Source: Tubiluchus corallicola
Taxonomy: Eukaryota; Priapulida; Priapulimorpha; Priapulimorphida; Tubiluchidae
Assembly (NCBI GenBank): GCA_030141605.1
Contig: JAQGDQ010002376.1
Location: forward strand, 106,422-170,421
Length of the DNA: 64,000 bases
Reading direction: 5' to 3'
Shown: in pieces, positions 49,301 through 61,300 of the stretch
Layout of the letters: each line of letters begins with the position of its first letter
Position numbering within the stretch: position 1 is the first letter of the stretch
Translations under genes and position numbers: made by a program
Notes under the pieces: generated by a model
Told to the model about the DNA's origin: nothing
Databases searched by the model: none
Seen by the model: only the letters and a program-made list of their open reading frames with translations

Positions 49301-52300
49301 TCTTTCTGTCCAATGACGAGCTGTTAGAGATACTGAGTGAAACAAAAGATCCCTTACGAGTGCAACCTCATTTGAAGAAATGTTTTGAGGGTATCAGCAA
49401 GCTTGAATTCAATGAAAATCTAGAGATTGTAGCCATGATATCAGCTGAAGATGAAAGAGTTAGACTCACAAAGAAGATCAATCCAGCTGCTGCTAAGGTA
49501 TTTTGGGTTTATTTGCTATTATTTCCCCTTCACTCAATTCACACAATTCAGTTCCAGAAATGCTATAAAAATTTGCTGGCAAATTCTTAAATAAATTGCT
49601 TGGTATGTAGTAATTTTATCAATATAATGGCAGCAAACAACAGATAATTTTTAAAATTTTGTTTACTATGTTTTGTTTACTAGCAGCACGCTTCTTTTGC
49701 TTTTATCTGCACACTTGGTTAGCTCTTAAATGTGTTTTTGGTGGACATTATTTACAAAATTACAGCAATTTTTTTCATACGGCAAAGTAAATAGCCAAGT
49801 CTGTGTTTTGCATGAATGGTTCAGGTTGTGGCTCTCAGAAGGATGGTATATGCACCCGAACATGGCTAAGACACCTCTGCTAGGACAGTGGATAATCTTA
49901 TAGGGTTATCCTTGATAATAAGCCAGGTTCCAGTCTTGCCACAAACATCTGTGTTGAGTAGTATGTCATTGAGTGCAGGATTTTGGCTTGCAGTGCATTT
50001 AAGTGTATGAAAACTTGCTTCAGTTGACTGCTGGAATTTGCTTATCCTAATATGGTAATTAAATGCTTTTTTCAGGGTATGGTGGAGAAATGGCTTCTCA
50101 AAGTTGAAACCAGAATGATTGCTTGTCTGCAAAAGGTAAACTATACATGTTAAACACTGGGCTCGCAGCACGTGCTGCAGATTTCTCTAAAGGGAACTGA
50201 GAATCGCTGGGAAAGCTAAACATTTCAAAATTCAGCATAAATTAAGTTATTTTAAAAGAGATATAAAGAACAGAACAGTTTGACTCCTGAAATTATAAGG
50301 AGATAATTGAGTTTCGTAGCGGCTGAGAATGCTGTAAATAATTACTCATTCATATTCGTGCATGTCATATCTGTGTCAGTACTATTTTCAATCAAAAAAG
50401 TTTAGCTTCTTATAAAGAAATTCCAATAATATAATTGTGTGGCTTGTGTCGTGTAATCTGAAAACAAATAAGAGAATTTCATGTAATTTTGTTCAATTTT
50501 TACTGAGATGTTTATGCCAAATGGTTCTACTTTACTTTGTGTAAATTACAAAATCTAATTATTGACTAATCACTCTAATTATTCTAATAAACAAAGGTTT
50601 AAGATTTAAGAAACTAATTAATCAACTTACATGGTGATCTTCTATAAGTGTATTTATGAAATTATAACTCACTGAATACCGCTAAACAATGTACAACTGC
50701 ATTGTGGGTGACCTAAATCCACGGGTAGCCATTTACAGGTAAGAGGTTGATCAACCTTAAAGGAAACCAGTTTAAAACAGAGAACAGGGGGGCCAATGTG
50801 AATTCAAGCTTAAATCAACCCAGTTACATTTTTGAAACAGCACTGTGAAGCATTTAATTGGCAAATATATAAACATACAGGTGCTTTGCTGGGCCAAGGA
50901 TTCATATAGGACGACTCCACGCATTAAGTGGGTGTTGGACTGGCCTGGTCAAATAGTTCTCTGTGCTAGCAATATGTTTTGGACTGCTGATGTTACGAAA
51001 GCTTTTGAGACTCGAACAGGTTTAGAGGTAAAGATACCGTTGATAATTAACATTTTTGGTGACCTCATTAATTTATACCTTGGCAGTATAATAGTATTGG
51101 CTGTTGGTGTGCAAAAGTGTCATGCCGATCGAATGCAATGCAATTAAATTTAACTGTATTTAGTGTGATGGATATATTTCTAAAGTCCGATGGGAGGTGG
51201 CGTCGTTAAGTGAGGGCTTACTGTACTGTGTTAGGATTAGGCTGTTACACAAACAATTTTTAGCAGATAATAGATAATAATAAACCTCAAAAAGCTCTTA
51301 TTAAACTAAAAGCAATAGTACAGTGAGATCTTCTCCTTAGAAAATCATGATAACTTCTTTTATCAGGTAATGCTTTGCGTCCTGATTGGAATCTTTCATT
51401 AAATCAAGTTTTGTTCGGTGTTACATTTCAATATTCTTTTGGTGTGAATTTTGCTCTTACTGTCTGGCTGATGCAATAATTCCGAATATCTCTAGGACTA
51501 CCTGAAAATCTGCTGCTCTCAGATAAATGACATTGTCACTCTGGTTCGCGGAAATCTTTCATCTGGTGCAAGAATTACTCTGGGAGCTTTAATCATCATT
51601 GACGTTCACGGTGAGTTTTCAGTTTCTTGACTGTATTACCCCTCCAGTTATTGTAGCATTTTGTAATATTTTTGTGCTATGTCCTTGGTCAGTACTTTTT
51701 CGATGACAAATGTGTAACTGTAGGGATGTTGCGAGCGGTGTTATGTCACCTCCACAGTTGATTATAATTATTGATGTGGTACTTATCTGAAAAATTACTA
51801 CCCACCCCTTTAAATAATGCCCTTTTAACATTAACTTGTCAATTTCTTAATAATTAGTAATTTGAAATATTTTAAACCTAATTAATGTGCTTATAGCAGG
51901 GATTATTTTCTACTTGGGCAGATGAATATAAAATGTGGAGAACAAGAAGCAAGTTGCAATTACTGCTAAGATTAAGCTTTTTGTTTTAATTGTGAAATTT
52001 ATACCTTTACTTTGTTTGTCTATGACAAACTAATGAGAAAGAGAATATAACACGCAACTTCAGGGAGAATATTTATATCGAAATTAAACTAATACAGCTA
52101 GATTTTAACAACATTATTACTTATTTATAGAAATTGTGTTTTTGTTCGTATAGCCCGAGATGTAGTTGCACAGCTTGCAAAGGACAATGTTGCTAGCGCT
52201 ACAGATTTCAAGTGGATTTGCCAGCTGCGGTATTATATGGAAGAAGAAAAGTGCATAGTGCGCATGATCACTACTAGTGTTGCTTATGGTTATGAATATT

Positions 52301-55300
52301 TGGGCAATTCAAGTCGTCTAGTTATTACACCACTTACTGACCGTTGCTATCGGTTAGTCTTTATGATTTTTTACATTTGTTATTTATTATGTTCTAGTTT
52401 GGATCATATGCTATTTTATGTGTTTGGAGATGCAACGTTAGCGTCCAAAAAAACTTTGAAGTGTTTTAGAAGAAGTTTGTGATTTGTCAGTGGGTCTTAA
52501 TTGCTGCAAATTTTTCTCATTAATCTAGATTTTTGGTCTAGATTATCTAGAAAAACAGAATAAAACTCGTAACGGTGTACATTGAAAAGTAGCAGTGCAC
52601 GTTGAAAAGTAGCAGTGTACGTTATAAAGTAGTAGTGCACGTTGAAAAGTAACAGTGTACATTCAAAAGTAGCAGTGTACGCTGAAAAGTAACAGTGTAC
52701 ATTGAAAAGCAGCAGTGCACGTTGAAAAGTAGCAGTGTACGTTGAAAAGTAACAGTGTACATTGAAAAGTAGCAGTGCACGTTGAAAAGTAACAGTGTAC
52801 ATTGAAAAATAAGAGTTAAAGTTGAAAAGTAGCAGTATACTTTTGCAGGACACTAATGGGTGCATTGAGATTGAATCTAGGCGGAGCGCCAGAAGGTCCC
52901 GCCGGAACTGGAAAGACTGAAACTTGCAAAGACTTGGCAAAAGCTGTTGCTAAACAGGTCTGTAGTGAAACAAATTTTTTTGATGGGGCACATCGTTTTT
53001 TTCTCACTTTTTTTGTAGAACTTTTAACAATAATCATGCATTTAATTATCACCAGCACTTTTTTGTTTGCCCAGCTTGACATTTGTGGTGCACTAATGCC
53101 TTTTCTATCACTAGTGTGTGGTTTTTAACTGTTCTGAGGGCTTGGATTACAAAGCCATGGGAAAGTTCTTTAAGGGTTTAGCACAGGCTGGAGCATGGTC
53201 GTGCTTTGATGAGTTCAATCGCATTGAACTGGAAGTGTTATCGGTTATTGCTCAACAGATTTACAGTATTCAGCAAGCTAAGACGTATGAGTGTCGCACG
53301 TTTGTTTTTGAAGGTATTGCACTTGATTCTTTTAGATTTTCTGTTTGTCATCCTTTTTTACTACATTTTGCATAATTATAGCCTGCAATCACCTGCCTCA
53401 TCCCTGGTCAAATATCGCTAGAAACATTTGTATAAACGTATACATAAACAAATCAGAACACTAAAAAATGTGTAAAAACACTTGTGTATGCAATAGAAAA
53501 TAAAATGAACTGCATAACATACTTTGTGTTATAAACAGGCACCGAGATTTCCTTGGATCCTAGCTGCAATGTGTTTATAACAATGAACCCTGGATATGCA
53601 GGAAGACAAGAACTTCCAGATAATCTAAAGGTAGGACATGAAATTTTAGAATGAGCATTCCAGAAAATTATCTTGGATTTGTAATTTGAGAAGCTCTAAC
53701 CTTTCCCGAATGTGCAAGTTGTATCAATATTTTTGTGTGCAGTTTCATTTACACACCTTTAGGCTTTTTGGAATAGGATAAGTTAGTAAAGTAGTCTAAG
53801 ATTTTTGTTTATGATCAGGAATACTTGTTATATGATATATGCAACAAAGTTACCAAAAGTGTGTATCTTTACTTTCTTGTTAGTTCCATGTTTGTGTCAG
53901 ACAAATGTTTATTTTCCCATGTCAGACAAATGTTTATTTTCCCATGTCAGACAAATGTTTATTTTCCCAAACCAAAACTGTTTTTATCTAGGTTTTGTTT
54001 CGCACGGTGGCTATGATGGTACCGGACTATGCACTGATTGGCGAGATTTCACTCTATTCTCTTGGATTTGTTGATTCTTTTAGGTATTACTAGTATTAGA
54101 ATTATATTTGTATACGTTGGATGGATCATATACATTTCTAGTATTTTGGTGCTTTTCGTGTTTTTTAATGTTAAAAAACTTCCGAAAGTTGACGATTTTC
54201 ATTTTTATTTTGAATTTATGTACATGTGCCACTTCTTGCATCTTTCTGCAGGTTTCCTTAACCTTTCCTCTCTACAAATTTTCTTAGTGCTGTTTTTTCC
54301 TGTACAAGACCTGATAACCCCATATTTACTTTCTTCAGTTTGTCAGGTAAAATAGTCGCTACATACAGACTATGCTCAGAGCAGCTGTCCTCTCAGCATC
54401 ACTATGACTACGGGATGCGTGCTGTGAAAGCGGTGCTGACTGCCGCCGGTAATTTGAAGCTAGCTTACCCTGATCAAGATGAAGCCATTCTTGTACTCAG
54501 AGCAATTAATGATGTCAACCTTCCTAAGTTTTTGGCACAGGTTTGAATTTCGAAGCAATTTAACTAACTCTAATTTGCTCTGACATGGCGTGTTTTTTAC
54601 ACAACAGTATCCGACTGTTCCTGAGAGTAAATCCATGAGACTTTACCAAGTATTACGTATAAAGTATTACATATATTTGCAATATATGTGTGTGTATGTG
54701 TGTGTGTGCGTGGGTGGGTGTTTGCCTGCCTGCTGCATGGGTGCGTGCGTGCATGCATGTGTGTAATTTAAAATTTGTGTACAATTGTGCTTAATTAACT
54801 AGTGACATTTTGTTTTTGAGGATGTGCCACTATTCAAAGGAATCATATCAGATTTATTTCCTGGTATCGAACTTCCTGCACCGGATTACGACTTGTTGCT
54901 TAAAGCGATTCATCACAATCTTGCAAAGCTCAACTTGCAAGCTACGCCATGGTTTGTCACCAAAATTATTCAGGTAACTGCTGCTAATCCAAATATATTG
55001 AATGCAGATTATGTATTCAAGAAGAATGAATGGGCAATTTCGAGAATAGATAGATCTTTGATGTTTAATGTCAAGCTCCTGACTACATGTTCTCACAACT
55101 TTTTATGCTTACAACTCTTTTTGTTGTTTCATAGTCTTTTACGAAATTTTTCTTTGGCACAGGTTGTAAATTACAAATTTCTGTTTTATTCAAGTTATCA
55201 TTCAGAATACAGAATAAGTCATTTAGTACAATAGAAAAAAATCACTATTATGTTTGCACCAGAAGGTGCAAATATAGCTGGTGATTTGATAATGAGGATT

Positions 55301-58300
55301 TAGATTGGGGTAAATTTCACATTACTTGTGCAATAAGCATGCATGATATAATTTTCTTTCTTTGACAGATTTATGAGACAATTTCAGTGCGACATGGATT
55401 AATGATAGTCGGGGAAACCATGGGAGGTAAAACCAGCGCGTATAAAATCTTAGCCCTGGCTCTTTCTGACATCGACAGCAAAAGATTGTCGTATGAAACA
55501 CCCCGTAGTTCACTGCGATTTGATGAATGTGATGTTCAGTATAGCATAATCAACCCAAAGGCTATTACTATTGGACAGCTGTATGGATGTTTTGATCCAG
55601 TGTCACATGAATGGACTGATGGTAAGTTGTGAAACACACATGCTTTTCTACTTCAGGCCGACAATAAAATACTTCTATTTTCTACTAATCACATACACGG
55701 TCTGGAATTTTATATTTCTTTTGTACGTTCATACACTTACAAAATGCAATAATTATTATAACATCATTGTTTGGAGAGGCTGCAGCCATGTTTTTCTATG
55801 GCTAACTATGCCAGGGTTGCTGTATTGTATGATGCTGATTATTGTATTGGAGGCTAAAGAGTATAGTATTTTCCACCAAATGAGCATATTAATGGCCGAG
55901 TATATCATATATATATATATATACAGTAGTCACCGCTTAATAGACTCAATCATTTAATTGAATCAAATAACCCCTCATAATTGATTCGATATTTTGCCTT
56001 CACATGCTCAAAAATAAGACACTTTCGTGTGAACTTTAATGACTTTTTATGTCATTAAAGCTTAGAGTCATAAGCTTTTATGACTTTTATATCATCTTAG
56101 TTGGCTTTTTTCCTATAATATACATAGAAACAATCATGTTAAGTACCGTTTTGTTTGTAAGCAGGAACATTTAGCTACTTTAGCATACCCTAATTGTATA
56201 AGCCTAATGGTTTGCTTTGACCTGCTAGTCCGCTGCAATTAACCTCATTACCCAAGAATTCCTAGAAGCTAAACATTTAATCACTTGTTTAGCTGTTTGC
56301 TTTTGAAGCTCTGGCAGTCTTTGCCAGAAAGTTTAATAAGTTAGATGTTGTTATGCTGTTATGCCAGGGATGCAAATACAGTACAGCAAGTACGTCACAA
56401 TAGCAAGCTGGAGCTTAAGCCAAGCTACAGACGAAGGTGCGGAGAAACACAGGCACCGTCAACAGTTTAAGCATGCCAAGCACCAAGTATTTTATGAGCA
56501 TTTGTGCATCATGCAACAACAGACTTTCAACATTTTTATCATTTTGAGAACTTTGTGAGCCAACTTCTTCATGATAAAATAAAGTAGCCGACTTTGAAGG
56601 AATTTTTGTAGTTTTTGAAAATAAGTAGACTTGTATGATTTAAGGTTAAAAAGTACACTTTTTAATTTATTGCTAATTCACTTATATAAATTAATATTTT
56701 AAAACATTTTTTCTAACTTTTAACTGCATGAAGGAATTTAGCCATTACTTCGTTTCTAAAATTCATTAAAAACCTTTGCAGTGCATAGTAAGCTGATGAC
56801 TCACACTTTGTACCTGTAATATACTTTACATCCATCGGTTAATAGGTTCATTCAGTTAATTGGGTCAAAACACGTCGGACCCAAAATGAGTCTATTAAGC
56901 AGCGACTACTGTATATATATATATATATATATATACTACTGTATATATAGTATATATAGTATATATATATATATATATATATACTATAATTATCAGAACA
57001 TACTGTACTTCATATTATACCAAAAAATGATAATTGATAATTATATGGTAATTTAATTGGTAATGCAAAAGAAAAACAAGTGTGAAAGAATCTAGATTGA
57101 AAAATTTTAAACATTTTGCTAATCAGTGAAAAATTAGCAAACGGCTGCCTTGGTGCTTAAAAGAGTAGATGGTAATTGAATGTTAGTTTTTTATCATACT
57201 AAAAACACGCCAAATAATTAAATTAACAATTAATATAATTACTAGGAAAAGTTGGATGTTTTCGGAAGCAAATTCTTGTTCACAAAGTAACTAAAGTGAC
57301 AATACACTGTTACACTTTTTACTTCAATTATGTATTCAGTAATTGTAGTTTAGTGTGACAACACCGTAAATTTATATAGTTTCCAAAGATATTATAGGAT
57401 AAAAAACTGGTAGGGCTGATAATTCAGTGTTGAAATATAGATACTGATAGTTCTTAATAATTAACCTAGGATTGAGAGTCGTGGGCCTATTTTACTATTT
57501 ATAATTATTGTCAGCCAAAATAGGAATTTTCATTAGTTTGATCAGTTGTTTACTTTGACTGTTACTTTGATGAGCTAGTTGTTGTGAGTAATGAATAATC
57601 ACAAACATTAAAACGTTATGAGGGAAATTATAGAATATGTGTGTCTTTAATGCATTCTGACTTTAACAATAGAATTAATATCATACATGCTCCAACAATT
57701 TTTTTTATTTAACTGTTGCACATTATGAAATCGTTATTAATGTAATAGACTGATATAGACGCTATGTTGTTTTTGCAGGAGTATTGGCAAACATTTTCCG
57801 TCAGTATAGCAGCAGCTCATCTGAAAATAGAAAGTGGATTTTATTCGATGGTCCAGTTGACGCTGTGTGGATTGAGAACATGAATACAGTATTGGACGAT
57901 AATAGAAAGGTATTGCATCTATGTTAGTTTATGTGGTATTTAGTCATAGTGTGCAGTCAAGTCAAGAAACTAATGAAGCATTTGTGTACCAGTATCATCA
58001 CTTAGATTACAGCAAAGAGTTGTAGAATGAATCGAGTTTTTTGATTGCTTTTAGCCTTTTTGTATAATTTGAAGCTTGTGTCTTCAATAAGTCTTTTGAC
58101 AGTTTTGGTGATTGATGATGATCATAAAAAGATCAAAGCTTAAGTGAACCTTACAACATTATCTGAACCAAACAACGCATTTGTTTACACTTGACAATGC
58201 CTTGAAGCCCATGCTATTGTAATAGTAACAGTTCTTGGCATTAATTTTCGTTTCATTTATTTCATTTTACATGGATTGCTGCTGCTTGTTAGTTTAGAGT

Positions 58301-61300
58301 TATACAAGCAAGTATAGGAAAAAAATAGCCACATATTTTACCCGTAGTTACGTACGTATGTGACGGTTGTATGTAAGATGCGCTGGGTTCACTTAACCTT
58401 TGACTGTGCGTGCACATAGTGAAATGGTGTGTTGGTTTATTATTTTAAATATGCATGTATATTTATATGCCTGTACTCAGTGTTTTGTTTGTTTTGAACC
58501 TTTTTGTATAATTTGAAGCAAGATCTGCACTGCACATGTGTTGTCAAAGTAATGTTTATTATACTTGTTAAACAAATAAACATCTTAATATACACATATT
58601 ATTATTAAGTATAACACTCTAGAGAATGTGCCAATTCACTATTGCCACATCGTAAACGTAGGTAAACAAAGCTATCAAGTATAAGGAACAAGTTTTGATT
58701 GATTGATTTTTGTAAAACTTGTTATAACAACAACAATTCTGGTTCTCTGAACAGTCTACCTTGTTTGCCCATTGATTTACAGCAAGTATCATGTGAGAGT
58801 CCACAAATCAATTTTAAGCTAAACTGTTGTAAATTGTAAAATCTGCCAAATGCTAATACCTTCTCTTTGTCATACATTCCTTGTAAAAGCAACTCTGCTT
58901 CATATTATTCCCAACCCACACTAGTTTTAAATGCTGAATTTTTACGAGCATCAATTTTTCAAGTTGGCTTTGCATTGACGATTTTCTTGCTTCTAAACTG
59001 TAACAATGTTTTTTTATTTTGGTTTTTACTTTTTTGCTGTAGTTATGTTTAATGAGTGGAGAGATCATTCAAATGAATAACAAGATGAATTTAATATTTG
59101 AACCGGCAGATTTGGAGCAAGCATCACCAGCTACAGTTAGTAGGTGTGGCATGATATACATGGAACCAGCTGAGGTACATGTCAGCCTTTGGATGTTTGT
59201 CTTACTCTATATCCAGTATTACACTTTATAATTCAGAATTGCTGCATTTTTAGCCATTTTATTGATCATTTTGTAAGTATACTAAGAAAGTATATTTGTC
59301 AGACTTATGCTTAAATAAATCAAAGGAAAACCAGACACAATCTTAAAATGTTGGTCAAACAATCTACTCTTTAAAATATTGAAACGTGAAATACTTATTA
59401 CCACTCAAATGCAATTTCACGTTCACACTGCTAGTTCTTTACTGCTAGCTAGGCGAGCACTGGCGCCTGCATTTTGGAAATGTGTTTCACAAAAAAGGTG
59501 CTGAACCTCTCGGTTCAGAGGTGTTTGTTTGTGACATAGTACACACGTTCAACAGCTCATGCGTGAGCACGTCCATAAATTTTAAATTTTGAATTTTTAT
59601 CTTTAAACTTATCGAGTTTTAGTACAACACACTGAATCTTTTACGGTAGCACTATACTTCAATCTTCACTTTCGCAAACAAGTGCAATGCACTCATGGAA
59701 TACTTTGCTGTTGAAAATATGTTCGTTTGTAATGTCATCAATAGTTGGCCTTGCCGACTTTAGTTAAGGTTTTAAAATAATTGTTTAACTATCACAATCA
59801 TGCTTTTCCAGTATTATTGTTGTTAAAATGTATATTTTTTATCGTACTTGAAAATGGGATAGTATGTGAAAAATCATCCTGTCGTTCTTTAAATGAAACT
59901 GTATAGCTTGAATTTTTGCTGCAGTTGGGCTGGCAACCACTTAAGGATTCATTTATATACAAGCTTAAGGAAGCATACAGCATCGAGCAAGCAAAACTTG
60001 TTAATGAGCTATTTGATTGGTTAGTTCCGTCATGTTTTGATTTCGTTCGTCACGAATGCAACCTGTTTCTCCAGACGTCACAACTCCATTTGGCGCAGTC
60101 TTTAATGAGACTGTTTTCTTGTCTGATTGAGAATATCACATATTCTGTAGACATGGGCTCAATGACTAGTGTGACCACTGTCAACCCTGCTCAGGTATGT
60201 GTGTCTGTAAACGCTATTAAGAAAGCTCACGGCACTCTTTCATTACTAACACATGGAAACACTCTTACATGTTTAAATATAAACTGTTGCATACGCATTA
60301 CGGATCACGCATCACGCATTACATACACATGGAGTCATACCTTTGCGGATGTTAAAATGATAATAAGATGCAAGAATGACACTGATCCACCTTTACACAG
60401 GTTATTAGTAGACAAAATGTGTCTGTTTCATTTTATTTTGTGGCTTATTCTGTGCATTCTGCAAGACTTTGGTAAAAATTGTTTTTGTTCATCCTGTGTT
60501 ATGTTATTAAGCTTTGTTATCTTATGGTACTGTCAAATACTTAGATAAGTGGCTGAAATTTTGAGTGGCATGAAGAGTAGGTTGTCCTGTTTTCCTTTCC
60601 TTCCTTTCTTCTCCAGCAAGAAATTTATTATCCAATTTTTTTCATTTGAGGGTTGTCTGTATAATGTTACAAAGATTAACAAACTTCCAAAAATTCTGAA
60701 ATTCTTGCTGCTGTAATCCAGGTGGCACAAAATATGTTATTACAATGTTGTGACAATATTTTTGCAAATATTGGGACAATTTGTAAATGTGGACTTGCCA
60801 AAACATTGTACCAATTTTTGTACAATAATTTTTGACAATATTTTTCCATGTTGTGACAATGTTGTGATCATATTGGTAACAACATTGTCACAATATGGAA
60901 AAAAGTATTGTCAAAAAATATTGGTACAATATTGTTTCAATATTGGTACCAATATCATCACAACACTGTCACAATATTGAAAAAAATATTGTCAAAAAAT
61001 ATAGTTCCAATGTTGTGGAAGTCCACATTTCTGTATTATCTCAATATTTGCATAAAATATTGTGAGAACATTGTGACAGCATTGTCTTACTACTTGAGAA
61101 GTTGTATCGGTCAAGTTCTTCTGCCTGAAGTAGTTTTCATTTGTTATTTAAACACAAATTAAATTGTAAAGAAAGTGCTTTTGTTTTCCAGGTGACACTG
61201 TTTTTGCAGATATTTTTCATATTCTCTGTAGTGTGGACAGTAGCTGGAACATTGGACAATAATAGCAGACATAAATTTGATGAGTTCTTTCGTTCTTTGC

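Noticed and set aside
52497-52940. 147-codon minus-strand open frame with repeated FNVHCYF-type units
   Set aside because: It is the translation of the 20-bp minisatellite plus the antisense of exon 28, not a gene.
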